From positions 1,159,356-1,223,355 of the forward strand of contig JAJVDF010000282.1 of NCBI GenBank assembly GCA_022410635.1: a DNA stretch of 64,000 nucleotides, in the 5' to 3' direction. A program made the position numbers and the translations under genes. The notes beneath the pieces were generated by a model. It made no database searches, was not told the DNA's origin, and was given only the letters and a program-made list of their open reading frames with translations. The DNA comes from Tretioscincus oriximinensis. Its lineage: Eukaryota > Chordata > Lepidosauria > Squamata > Gymnophthalmidae. Positions 22,676-33,423 of the stretch are shown piece by piece; position 1 is the stretch's first letter, and the number at the start of each line of letters is the position of its first letter.

Positions 22676-22762
22676 GTAGGTTGAAATAACATATGTTTAC
22701 CCCATTAGTTGGCTAGATACTTTGCAACCTGACTTTCTAACACTACTTATCTATTTCTATAG

Positions 22763-22879
22763 GTTTAATTTTTTAGGTGAGACTATTGAACTGAAAACAA
22801 CAGTAGGGATTTTCATAACTCTTAACCCAGATTATGCAGGAAGAGCAGAACTTCCAGAAAACCTTAAAGCTCTTTTTCG
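22763..22879 (+). CDS. DNAH11: Dynein heavy chain exon 10 (AAA1, NP motif)
   Basis: A 117-nt exon, phase 2 in and phase 2 out, encoding [19 protein letters not shown], then [19 protein letters not shown]. The family normally has (M/L)NPGYAGRTELPENLK here, so this copy carries Asp for Gly (22830-22832) and Ala for Thr (22845-22847). The last 68 nt of this exon, with the donor and downstream intron, recur in inverted orientation at 30816-31147. Confidence 0.95.
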
Positions 22880-22934
22880 GTAAGTAGACAATAATCCACC
22901 GGAAACAGAAATATGTAGACAAGCATACATATAA

Positions 22935-23150
22935 CCCTGGCTGGCTATCTGAAGGAGAACCTTCACCTACATGGACCTGCCCATGCACTAGGATCTAAGG
23001 GAAAAGGCCTTCTGGGAGTTCTTCCCCTTTCCGAGATGCAAGCAGTAGGGGCATGTAGGGAGGGGGGTTTCTCTGGGGTAGCTCCCACCTCTGGAACAGC
23101 CTCCTTCTAGAGGCTCACCAGAGGTCTACACTGTATAGATTTTAACACAG
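22935..23150 (+). mobile_element. L2-like LINE internal fragment
   Basis: The frame reads LKENLHLHGPAHALGSK, homologous to LKEHLFPYTPACTLGS in the copy at 8748, and then CTGGGGTAGCTCCCACCTCTGG. It ends without the usual LINE tail and runs into (ATT)n. This fragment is included in the inverted duplication. Confidence 0.7.
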
Positions 23151-23151
23151 A

Positions 23152-23178
23152 TTTATTATTATTATATTATTATTATTA

Positions 23179-23222
<44 letters not shown>
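23152..23222. repeat. (ATT)n microsatellite
   Basis: About 70 bp of ATT repeats with a few interruptions, directly after the LINE fragment. Confidence 0.95.
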
Positions 23223-23223
<1 letters not shown>

Positions 23224-23572
23224 ACTCCCTGGGACCAATATATGTTTTTAAGCTTCAGATCCTTACATTGACCTACTTAGATGAATTGATGTATTTTTTT
23301 GCAGTATTTTGGACTGACATTCTCAGTAAAAAAAGAGTGGATATAAATGCATAAACTGAATATTTCATAATAATATTTCCATAACTAGTTACAATACTTT
23401 CTTGGCAAACCCTTCTGGAAACAAGGATTTTCAGATTTATCAATGGTGTGCTTAATTCTTGCAATCACCTTAGTTTGGTAACATCTGTGGGCACGGTCAC
23501 ACTGAAACATGTATAGCTTCCTTCTTTTTTATACAATCTATGGTTTGACCAGATCGGACAGCTGTGAAACAT

Positions 23573-23936
23573 TGGCTGCGTGCACACAGCATATTTCTAC
23601 CTCGATCAGAGTGAGATGAGGAAAACTCCGGCACACAGGTTAAGCGCTTTTGAGCAGTCGTCCCACAGTAAACACCATTTATCTCAGAATAAACTATTGC
23701 TGGGATATTCCGGAGAGCCCCCGTCCTCTCGTGTCTGATGCAGGAGGATGAAACAACCGAGAATGCGGCAGTTGTTTCCATAGGCTGCTGCGAGTAAAAA
23801 AAAAAAGTCTTGAGATCGAGGAGTGATGTGAGGTATTGGCCACGAAATATAGACATTTTGTGTACACAGACACGCGATTGTATATTCCAGAATATAACTT
23901 TACACCGGTTTTTACATCATGGTNTGCACGCAGCTC
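23573..23936 (-). mobile_element. TIR element, GGCTGCGTGCACAC termini
   Basis: It starts GGCTGCGTGCACACAGC and ends CATGGTNTGCACGCAGC, with internal GAATAAACTATTGCT and the palindrome TATATTCCAGAATATA. It matches 47267-47647 and 62391-62816 in reverse orientation. No coding capacity. Confidence 0.75.
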
Positions 23937-23937
23937 T

Positions 23938-24195
23938 TTGCCATGTTCAGGGCCTTCCCACTGGCAGCCCCTAGATTACAGGACAGTCTCCACAGTGATC
24001 AGTCTCTATCACTGTATTTATTCTGAAATGCACCTCTTTAACCTGGCCTTTGGCTGAGAAGAACAGCTCTCCCTTCCCTACCTTCCAGTACGTTTTTTTT
24101 AAATATATTAATTCAGTTTTTTATTGTTAACTGCCTTGAGACCTTCGGTTATAGGGCAATACAGAAATACAAATAAATGAAATGAAAGAAACGAA
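23938..24195 (+). mobile_element. L2-like LINE 3' end
   Basis: GGGCCTTCCCACTGGCAGCCCC, CTTTAACCTGGCCTTTGGC and TTAACTGCCTTGAGACCTTC, then an AAATAAATGAAATG tail. It ends about 60 bp before exon 11. Confidence 0.7.
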
Positions 24196-24254
24196 ATAAT
24201 GAAAAACCATAGGCTGAATGGTCCTAGCCTAATCTCTTTATATCACCTTTACAG

Positions 24255-24393
24255 TCCCTGTGCAATGGTAATTCCAGACTACGAACTTATATGTGAAATC
24301 ATGCTGTTGGCAGAAGGATTTGTGGATGCCCGAATACTTTCTAGGAAGTTCATCTGTCTCTATAAGCTTTGCCAGGAACTTTTGTCAAAACAG
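24255..24393 (+). CDS. DNAH11: Dynein heavy chain exon 11 (AAA1 C-terminal part)
   Basis: A 139-nt exon after TTTACAG that completes an Arg codon, then reads [32 protein letters not shown] and LCQELLSKQ, ending phase 0 at [25 protein letters not shown] is a standard AAA1 small-subdomain sequence in axonemal dyneins. Exon 11 is the only exon between the two arms of the inverted exon-10 duplication. Confidence 0.95.
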
Positions 24394-25084
24394 GTAAACA
24401 GGAAAATAATCTGAATCTGCTGTTTACTGGATTTTCGTTGGAAGTAGTAATATTTTTCAGTTTTTAAGGTATTTGCAGTACTATTTCTAATATTTTAAAC
24501 ATCACCAAAAAGATGTAATAGAATAATTTAGAGTATTAAGGGGAGTAAATGGAAACACTTTCAGGCTGCCTCAAAACAGTATTGTAAAAATTCTCAAACC
24601 ACAGTAATCTCTCCAATCATCTTGCTGACCCACAACAGACATGGGCTGCATCCACATGAGTGGGCTAAATCTGAGATTTATTTTAAATCTGAATCCACCC
24701 CCTCATGCCTCTGCCTCTCATACCTTAGAGCACACTTTGAACACTCAGTGTTGGGAGTTGCCAGAAGCCAGATATTGAGTGGGAGCTAGGAAATATGGCA
24801 CAGCCCCGAGTTATCACACACGAGGGGGATTTTTATGCCATCACTTGCTGTGCGTGATGTCACAAGGGATGTCACTTCCTGTACANGAGAGGATGTGACA
24901 TCACTCTGGGCACTATTGCCCAGAAGTAAATACAGGAAGTGACAACAAAATGGTGTCATTTCCAGCAANATGGCTGTCCCAAGAATAAGGGGAGGCAGCC
25001 ATTTGCTTTCTTGTGTACCCTTGCACGAGATCTGAAATCATGTGCAGGGGTACATGATCTCGGAGTCTGCACTAGATTATCATG

Positions 25085-25562
25085 CTGCTCCAGAATACTG
25101 TGTTCAGTTCTGTGGCCCCCAACTTAAAAAAGGACATTGATAAACTAGAACAAATTCAAAAGAGAGTTACAAAGATTGTGAGTGATCTGGAAACCATGTC
25201 CCATGAGGAATGGTTAAATGATCTATGGATGTTTAGTCTGCAAAAGTAAAGACTGAGAGGAGACCTGATAGGTGTCTACAAATACCTGAAGGGCTGTCAC
25301 AGAGCAGAGGGATCAGCACTGTTCTCATCAGCACATGGAAGGACTGGAAACAATGGGATATCAGGAAAAAAACTTTCTGACAGTAAAGATGATAAACTTG
25401 TGGAACAGTTTGGCAGCAGAGGTAATGAGTTCTCCTTCATTGAAAGTCTTCAAACAGAGGCTGGACTGTCATCTGTCTGGGATGGTTTAGGGACTCTTGA
25501 ACTGAGCAGTGGGTTGAACTTGATGATCCTGGAGATCCCTTCTAACTTTATGATTCTATAAG
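25085..25562 (+). mobile_element. CR1 LINE 3' fragment
   Basis: Reads as the CR1 3' end: GTTCAGTTCTGTGGCCCCCA, GTCTACAAATACCTGAAGGGC, then CTGGAGATCCCTTCTAACTT and TATGATTCTATAAG. The 5' part is truncated. It interrupts an older repeat that resembles 18228-18700. Confidence 0.9.
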
Positions 25563-27201
25563 TCTACTTCTCACAGCCTGCACTACTGGAATGAACATTA
25601 GAGATTTGTAGCTCTGTGAACCCATGTGTGTAGCACCTTGATTNGCTGCTCTTCCCCCTCCCATTATAGTCTGAGCTTCAAAATGCATGTCTTGCAAAAT
25701 CCCTGGCAAATGCTGCCACTTTGTGTTTGTGTGGCACTTCAGGGGGAAAGGAAAACCTGCTCTGAGACCAACTTGTAGGTAGTCTCAGGAAAATCTGGGG
25801 CAATGGTGCTCTTTTGCAAAACGATTATTGAAACTTTGTTAGCACATGGGGTGGATTCTTTGTGATGTAACTACCATTGCAGTAGGAAAATCTTTTGTGG
25901 AAGAGGCCATGGAATTGTTTGCTGGCAGCTTTATATAATCAGAAAGGCAGCCAACTTCATTTGTCATTTTTCACATACTTTGCTTCTTTTTGGCTCAGTT
26001 TTACTCCATACGCTCCTAGCAGACACCCAGGTAAATAATTATAGTGCAACTCAACATCATTACCAGACTTCTCATGTCTGATATTTCCATATAGACTCAG
26101 GAGAACAGTGTTTTTAGCCTTTGGCTTCCCCCACAGAANGTGTTAAAAACCACAATGGCGTTAAGTTTCGAAATAAACATATAGTGGGTTCATGCATATA
26201 GACAGAATCAAATGAATAAACCAGCAACTAATCAGGAAGTAAATACTGAGCATGCTCAAGTAGGACTCCTGTGATGATATGTGAGACAAACAACCAGGAA
26301 GTAAATACTGAGCATGCTCAGTATGCAACTCTGCATTTTCTTGTACTAGCATCTTCTCAATGTATTCTGGTAAGGATCATACACACAAGGAAGGCTTCTT
26401 GCCTCTGTGGCTGCAGGCATGGGCATTTTGGAAAATATCAGCAAAGGGGCAAAGGACCTTTTCTGTGTGCGTTTGTGAAAAAATGTATTAGCATGAGGGG
26501 CAAATCAATCATGATGGTGCTTATGTGCCTGCAATCTGTGTCTGGAAGCATTTTAGGAATACCATAATTTGTTTCATTGTTTCATGCTTTCAGTCTTACC
26601 TAGATATTTTTTTTACAGNTTTTATTTGACTTAGGGCCATGCAATGAGTAATTGCAATTCAGCATTCTTTCAGCTGTTGAATAAATAATTATTAGGTTTG
26701 CAATTTTTTTTGCTTGAAATTAATAACACCACCGTTTTAGTCATTAATTAAAAGCAGATTAATATCCACACACATTTTTAGGAAGGTTGGAAGGTTGATT
26801 TATTTTGATTAGGTTTTTCAGTAAAATTCGTAATTTTATTTTATTTTTCATCTGGCAATCTACAATTTTTTTTGGTAATGATATAGCTATTAAATTGATT
26901 GTGTAAGTAAGGAGTTCTTTGAGTTTGTATGTTTGTACCCACACATCAGCATTTGCATATGGTATCACAGTATATGCAAGTTGTTTTTAACAAACTGAAA
27001 GTTTTAATTAGGATTTTCAAATAAAAACTGAGATAGAAGTTTACACCTTTCACAGATATATAAGAGAGGAATTTTTGCCAGCTGCAGTCTAACGTCTGCA
27101 GCTCCTTAGGATGAAATAACTTTTTCACATACCCTAAAGGTGTAAACTTCTATTGCAGATTTTCTCAGTAATCTTAGCTTTGCTTATTAGAAATTCTGTT
27201 T

Positions 27202-27958
27202 CAGGGACATAGTTATCATAAGTCGAGCAGGGGAAGCTCACTGCCCCCCCCCCCCCCAGATTTGGCCATTACACTTACACCCCCGGGTTGCCACCTGTCC
27301 CGTATTATATGGGACGTCCTGGATTTCAGGTAAAAAATTATGCATCTCGTATTATGATGCAGTGTCCCCTAAAATACCACTAATATTATGCTTATTTCAA
27401 AATATTTGAAATTCGAATTGCCGCTTCAATATATATCGATCATTATATTCAAATCGATACAAACTCTTTGATTATTGAAGTTTCCGCAGGCAGCGAGTTC
27501 GACGCTACCAGTGCTCTCAGTGCAAGGAAAGGGAATCCCAGTTCTCAGCCGGCTGTTGTAAGCGAAACTCAAATAGAAAGGAACAGGAAGTAGGAAGTGT
27601 GGAAGTGATTTCTTCNAATGGTAGTGCAGTCACGTGTTGCTGTTTTTAGTGTCCCTTATTTTTGTGAAATGTCCCTTATTTTTAAGAGCATGTCCCTTAT
27701 TTCACTTATCAAAAGGTGGCACCTCTACTCTCCCCTCCAGCCGCCCTGGTTCCTAGCATATTTTTAAAGGTTTCAGCACTCTGCGGTTGAGTTTCTGACA
27801 TTGATTACGCTACGCACACACCACAAGTAGTTCCGGATGACCACTGATTACTGCTTGTTGGTATGTGCAGTGTAATAGTATAAAAGACGTGACCACCTGG
27901 ACCTGAAGACATTTATCTGCCCCGGGGNCCCCAGGATCCTGGCCCTGCTATTGCCCTG
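27202..27958. mobile_element. hAT-like element with 8-bp direct repeats
   Basis: The ends CAGGGACATAGTTATCAT and GGCCCTGCTATTGCCCTG form imperfect inverted repeats. CTGTTTCA flanks both sides (left at about 27196-27203, right at about 27954-27961), as expected for a hAT target duplication overlapping the CA of the termini. A different element sits inside at about 27286-27727. Confidence 0.65.
27286..27727. mobile_element. Nested DNA element (GGTTGCCACCTGTCCC end)
   Basis: The left end GGTTGCCACCTGTCCCGTAT and right end AAAAGGTGGCACCT are inverted repeats. Several TGTCCCTTATTT motifs lie near the right end. It lies wholly inside the hAT-like element 27202-27958. Confidence 0.6.
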
Positions 27959-28159
27959 TTTCAGCTTGTTCTATTTCCTACTTGTTGCTTTAATCCATTA
28001 CAGTAATTTAATGCCTATATTTATCCAGGATTATTATCATTTTAGTAAATTTCNTTACATGTTCAGGTATTTCTATTCCACTTTTCATGACCTTTGTTCC
28101 AGGGTGTACAAATCATGGTATATATAGATCAATGGATTGAGAATCAATAAACAGATGCT

Positions 28160-28345
28160 TAGCTATTGCTTTCAGGTTGGAGAGTGGGCAAGATGCCCCT
28201 AAATGCCAATTACAGGGAGTGGTGAAGGTTTTGATTCCTTCTTCTGCAAGAGAATACCCAGAAGCAACTGATGGGCCACTATTCGTGATATAGAATAATG
28301 GACTAAATGAGCTTTGGTCCATTTCAGTAGAGTTCCTCTTAACGT
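28160..28345 (-). repeat. Dispersed repeat, 'cataagaagagcc' family, reverse
   Basis: It contains GCAACTGATGGGCCACTATTC and GGACTAAATGAGCTTTGGTCC, similar to the reverse complement of the family at 4686-5165. Confidence 0.4.
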
Positions 28346-28597
28346 TCTCATGCCCGTATACTTGTGTGTTCTTTAATGTCCATTAAAAATATACTTCTCA
28401 AATCAATTAAGGGAACATTTTAACATAACGTATATTAAAGTGTTCCCTTAATTGTTTTGAGCAGTATATATTCAAAGATTTTTATATTAAACACTTGCTA
28501 ACTAAGACAACATAAAATGACATATTTATCAACACAAAATACAGCATAACCCAAATACATAACCTAAACTCTCACCCCCTCACCCCCAACCAGCCTG

Positions 28598-28907
28598 AAG
28601 AAGAAGAAGAACTCGGTTCTTATACCCCGCTTTTCTCACCTTTCAAAGGGACTCAAAGCGGCTTACAAGGATATATTTTGCCCGAAGGCTCACATTCTAT
28701 CTTCCCCACCAGGCTCTGGTGGTTCCCATGTATCTACTTGCAGTCAGTTGCAATTTCTTGCAATTCATGCTTTCGAATAGCTGGGTTGGCTAGAGCTACA
28801 GGCTAGTGGAAGGTGCTCACCCCTCCCCACTTCCAACACAGGGCTTCGAAACCCGATCTCCCAGGCGAGAGACGAATTCCTAAGCAACTGAGCTATCCGT
28901 GCCTGCC
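28598..28907 (-). mobile_element. tRNA-derived SINE family 1, copy c (best preserved)
   Basis: About 310 bp. In the sense direction it has a tRNA-like head GGCAGGCACGGATAGCTCAG (box A region), a box B region GGGTTTCGAAGCCC, a body containing GCCAACCCAGCTATTCGAAA, and a 3' domain CTTGTAAGCCGCTTTGAGTC ending in (TTC)n. Other copies: 6332, 18826, 33424, 49164, 52349, 53020, 53229 and 60901. Confidence 0.9.
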
Positions 28908-29394
28908 ACCATTTAATTTTTATAACCAATTTCTAACTATATGAATAATACCTTGACATACATTTTTCCAATCTGACCTCCCTTATCTTGTCATGATGTA
29001 TCTCAAAAATTTCAACCATTTGCTTATCATCATTGCAAGGTTTATATACAGATTGATATGTCAAACGTTAGTTAGCAATTGTAAACCTATTTTGTAGAGA
29101 CTATTCTNGTTAAGTTGGTAGAGAAAGAAGGATTTGTTTATACACTGGGAAGGCAGCCGTGTGAGAAATTTAAGGAGTAACAAGCCTGGGATTCAGNTTC
29201 AAAAGATACCAGCAGAGAGCTCATGAGAACCAAGGTTAAAGCAGCTACCATTAATTAGTAATTTGAAATTGGGAGGGATACAGGCCTCAGGATGAAATCA
29301 CCTGGAAGGGTACAGTGTTGATTGGCTAAATTGGAGACACTGGACCTGATCTAAAGCCAGAAAAGGAATAAGAATAGGGTTGTGTGTGTTAGAA

Positions 29395-30192
29395 TAGGCT
29401 AACCAGATGACCCCTTTTCTTTGAGGGGGAGAACCCATTTTGGGGGTGTTTACCGCACCCTCCTGGGGGTGTGCGTGCATTTCCCAAGTTTTTGCTGAGG
29501 AAATTTTCTAAAAAAAANTATTATTTTTTAAATTCAATGCACCACCACTAGGGGGCTCTGGCATCTGGGGCCAGCTCTTCAAAAATTTCCCACAAACTTT
29601 AAAAAATATATTTTTGAATATTTTTTTAAAAAATCACTGCACCACCACTATGAGGCTCTGGCAACTGCGGATAGCTCCTGAAGGCACTCTCCCCTCAGTA
29701 AAAAATAAAAAATTCTCACACACTTCAAAAAAATTTTTTTGATTTTTTTTTTTTAAAAAACCATTGCACCATCTCTAGGGGGCTCTGTCATCTGGGGCCA
29801 CTTCCTGAAGGCACCCTCCCCTTAGTAAAAAATAAAAATTCTCATGCACTTCAAACAAGTCCCATGTACTTAAAAAAATGATTATTATTTTTTAAAAAAA
29901 CAATTAACTACACCACCACTAGGGGTCTCTACCAACCAGGGCCAGCTCCTGAAGGCACCCTCCTCTCAGTAAAAAAAATAAAAAATGTAAATTTCTGATG
30001 CACTCCAAAAATTCTCATGCAGTTTAGAAATTCTCACACACTTTAAAAAATTGTCACATGCTTCACAAATTTCTCAGGTGGGAATTTTGGAGGGGGATGC
30101 ATGTTGCTGGGTGATTTGCATATTTATGAATATGCAAATTAGCATGAATATTAATTACTCCAGTTGGGGCCTCAGAAAATCTGGTCAGTCTA
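29395..30192 (+). mobile_element. Long hAT-like foldback-family element, copy B
   Basis: It begins TAGGCTAACCAGATGACCCC and ends ATCTGGTCAGTCTA. It is flanked by perfect 8-bp TGTTAGAA duplications. The interior has four tandem units of about 100-145 bp, each with an ACCACCACTAGGGG.CTCT-like block, and near the right end an inverted pair of octamers within GATTTGCATATTTATGAATA TGCAAAT. No transposase frame is present. Confidence 0.88.
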
Positions 30193-30792
30193 TGTTAGAA
30201 GATGATTTAGTATGCTTTGNGATTTTCAGATGCTAAAATGATTTCGTGTGTATTTTTTGCATTTATTCATCTGTACTTTGAAATGCAAGATGCCTTCCTC
30301 AGGGAATGAATGCAATGCTTTATTTTCCTGGACTTTCTATGCTTTGCAATAAACAACAAAATTCTTTTATAATTCCTGGACAGAATTTTTGGGAAGTTAT
30401 ATCTTACTTATCCATGCTACCAAGGTTTGACCATGCTGAGGAACAGGCCTCATTTCCTAAAATAGCAAGGTCAAACTCTACAATCATCATTAGTTCTCAC
30501 CTATATATAGAAGACCTCTAATACGTAGCAGATCAGCTTTCATATTTTCTGTTAAGTAACAGAACCATTTTTGTATATCCCGTAGCGTATAGTCCTTCTA
30601 GCTTAGAACAATCATTGCCTCAATAAGGCTCCATTCTTCAATTGAACAGGGTATGTCATTTAATTGCCGGAATATACATTTTTCAAATGACCAATTTGTG
30701 TTGATATTGATAACAATATTGAATATGCTCCTATACCTGTCCATAGACCATGAACTTTCTCAAAGACTAATCCTGAATTTTCTCACAAACTT

Positions 30793-31147
30793 TAATAATA
30801 ATAATTAATAATAATGTTATAATCTATACAGTGTAGACCTCTGGTGAGCCTCTAGAAGGAGGCAGTTCCATAAGTGGGAACTACCCTGGAGAAACCCCCC
30901 TCCCTACACGCCCCTACTTCTTGTATCTTGGAAAGAGGAAGAACTCCCAGAAGGCCTTTTCCTTGAGATTTTAGTGCATGGTTAGGTCCATATGGGTGGA
31001 GGTTCTCCTTCAGCTAGCCAGTCAGGTTTCTATGTATGCTCATCTACATATTTCTGTTTCCGGTGGATTATTGTCTACTTACTGAAAAAGAGCTTTAAGG
31101 TTTTTAAGTTCTGCTCTTCCTGCATAATCTGGGTTAAGAGTTATGAA
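30793..31147 (-). pseudogene. Inverted partial copy of exon 10 plus intron and LINE fragment
   Basis: The reverse complement of 30816-31147 matches 22812-23146 nearly base for base (about 90% by eye): the last 68 nt of exon 10 with a 3-nt deletion, the GTAAGT donor, intron sequence, and the L2-like LINE fragment with AAGGCCTTCTGGGAGTTCTT. The copy is followed (at 30793-30815) by an AT-rich (TAA)n stretch. It cannot encode protein. It could be a retrocopy of unspliced RNA terminated in the LINE fragment, or an inverted segmental duplication. Confidence 0.9.
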
Positions 31148-31973
31148 TAATAATAAAATATCCAATAAAACTGGAGGGTAAATTGTGGACATACGGTATC
31201 CTTTTGATATTTAAAATGTAAATTCTGGAATCTCTGAGATAATAAAAATGTTCTTGGCAGGGTTTGAGAAACTGTTTTGCTGTGCATAGGAAAACAGCCA
31301 AGGTTCATTTCCTCTACTCTGCAAAACATTCCAGATGGGAATTTTGAACTAGACAATGAAAGTTGCGTAATTTTTATGTTTACGTTCTTGTGTTGTCTAA
31401 TTCTAAGCAGATTTTCCTACATGATGCTAGAAAAACAAATTTTGAAAGGGAATTCCCCATTGTGAAAGTAAACATATCCTTATTAATTTCAAAATTAAAC
31501 ATTTTTCTCTTAATTAATATAAGAGCAATTTCACTTGGAAATGCACTAAAACTGCATCCAGACTACTTGCTTTGTAGTCCAATCCCTATAATCATTTTGC
31601 TACAAAGGATTTATTCTTTCTTCCACATGCAGCAACTAAATTACTTCTCTGCCTCATTTGCATTTCATTATAAATTCCATCTCTGTGAGCCTACAACTCC
31701 CAAGAAGCTCTGTTTCTCTTCTCTTATTGACTGCTACTTCCCTCCTCCTACCTGATTAATGGGTGGGTGAATGCAATGTTCCAAGGTATGAGGCTGCAAG
31801 TGTGATTTTAATAAAATTCCTGCCTAAATTCAGCAGGAGAACAGCTGTAGGTAGGTCTGGAGCTCTCAGAAGTCTTCTCAGTCCTGTATAAGATACTGAC
31901 AGCACCTTGTGTTATAGAATCAAATAAAATAACTAGAGGGGAAAAGCTATAATGTTACCATAATGGGGTAAAG

Positions 31974-32130
31974 TAGGCTGACCAAATGACCCCCTTTGGG
32001 GTGTGTGTTTGAAAACCCAGTATTGGGGTGTCTCCCGTGTTTTGCTGAAAAAAAAATCCTCAGCAAAAAACGAGAGGCACCCCAAAACCGGGTATCCACC
32101 TCCCCCAAAAGGGGTCATCTGGTTAGCCTA
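31974..32130. mobile_element. hAT-like foldback MITE, copy C
   Basis: TAGGCTGACCAAATGACCCC pairs with GGGGTCATCTGGTTAGCCTA, and the interior halves are mutually complementary. Flanks share GTAAAG on both sides. Confidence 0.85.
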
Positions 32131-32301
32131 GTAAAGGAAACTTCGTTTGGAAGCATCCTAGGATTTCCGATTAGAAACTCAATTGCAGTCGTTTAACAAC
32201 CAGGCAAAAATATTCCACTTTCCTCAGTCATGAAACCATTCTAGTGGTAGAGATATCCAAAGCCCTGCCACAAGTAGCAGGGGACAATNCATTTATATAC
32301 A

Positions 32302-32480
32302 GTGCTGGGATTCAGCCGGTCCACACCGGTTCCATAGAACCAGTACCTAATTATTTTTTAGTCCAGGGAACTGGTTTTTTAAATCACTGAGACCCCGCCT
32401 CCTGCCAGAAATGACATCACTTTGGATGTCATTTCCGGTTGTTGCTTCCTAGTATGCCATCACTGAAAATGGTGTTCCTG
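32302..32480 (+). mobile_element. hAT-like remnant (CAGTGCTGGGATTCAGC)
   Basis: It starts CAGTGCTGGGATTCAGCCGG and continues CACCGGTTCC.TAGAACC, a sequence type familiar from hAT elements of amniotes. It is followed by GAAATGACATCACTTTGG and a reversed GATGTCATTTCCGG. The right terminus is not clear. Confidence 0.55.
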
Positions 32481-32920
32481 AAAGAGAAGAGGTTGTTAAA
32501 TGCAATAAAAAGTAGGACCTCTAAGTGATTTAGAGATGGTAGCATCCACATATTAGTATTTCCATCTTACCTCTAAATGGATACCATCAAATAGGAGAAG
32601 GAGGAACTTAGTATTAACAAGCTGCAACTGGCAATTAGACACATCCTGCCTGTCTTTACAGCCTAAGCGTCAGTTCCAATAACCATTGATACACCATCAA
32701 TCATACTTCATCCATCTCTAGTTAAAGGCACAGGGAAGCAGGCACACCATTTCTTCTTCATATTATTTATCTGGAAATTGCTGGGTGAACTCAGGTAAGA
32801 TTTCCTTCAGTTAAATGCTTGTAGAAATGTATGTGCCTTATGTGCAATTAATATTTTCCATTAGATATTTGTTTATTCAGTTTTACCCACTAAAACAACT
32901 GGTTTGTTTGATTTCCACAG

Positions 32921-33013
32921 AATCATTATGACTGGGGCCTTAGAGCTATAAAATCTGTTTTAGTCGTGGCTGGCTCTCTGAAACGAGAAGATCGTAGCAA
33001 ACCTGAAGATCAG
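32921..33013 (+). CDS. DNAH11: Dynein heavy chain exon 12 (AAA1/AAA2 connector)
   Basis: A 31-codon exon, phase 0 at both ends, after TTTCCACAG and before GTGAGC. It encodes [18 protein letters not shown], then [13 protein letters not shown]. The junction SKQ/NHYDWG differs from the near-universal KQDHYDWG by Asn for Asp. It is flanked by introns of 8.5 and 1.8 kb that carry opposite-orientation SINE copies. Confidence 0.95.
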
Positions 33014-33423
33014 GTGAGCTTTATAAAATTCTATTGATCTAACTGAAGTGGATTAAGAAAGATAAACTTTCATTCCATGGTATGCATTATACATTAATAA
33101 TTAATTTTGTTTTGCATTATGCTTGAGGCAATTTTTATAGTCCTCCCTGCACCCCCATTTGACATCTCAGGGTATGAACAGCCACACTTAGACCCCATTT
33201 TCATAGGCCTCAGCAATGCATTTTTGGGATCTGTTACGAACCATCTATTGTATTATAAAATGTATTCAGTGGTGGAAAATCACTTGAGAATTGCGTACAC
33301 GTATGAGATTTTAGCCCATTTTAGCTTTCCCTGCGATGTAATGTAAGAGTATTTCTTCCTCTCCTCTGCCCCGGCTATTAACTGATTTCATTCTGATGCT
33401 TCTCTCCACCCACTCCCTACCCA

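Larger units (their letters stand above)
22880..24254 (+). other. Intron between exons 10 and 11
   Basis: It opens with the segment duplicated in inverted orientation at 30816-31147. It then holds an (ATT)n tract, a TIR element and another LINE tail. Confidence 0.85.
24394..32920 (+). other. Intron between exons 11 and 12
   Basis: An 8.5-kb repeat-dense intron. In order: DNA-element remnants, CR1, a 30-bp duplicated unit (26229-26260 and 26291-26320), a hAT-like element with another nested inside it, a SINE, the long foldback hAT-like element, the inverted exon-10 copy, a short foldback element and a hAT-like remnant. The stretches 26330-27180 and 30200-30780 show no recognisable feature. 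Confidence 0.85.

Noticed and set aside
22935..23150. Inverted similarity with 30816-31050 as simply two LINE copies
   Set aside because: The match extends past the LINE through about 60 nt of unique intron, the splice donor and 68 nt of coding exon 10, which two independent LINE insertions would not share.
28840..28907. tRNA gene-like box A and box B sequences (also at 60262, 50418, 33424)
   Set aside because: These are the heads of dispersed SINEs with a LINE-like or (TTC)n tail; no complete cloverleaf with acceptor stem is present.
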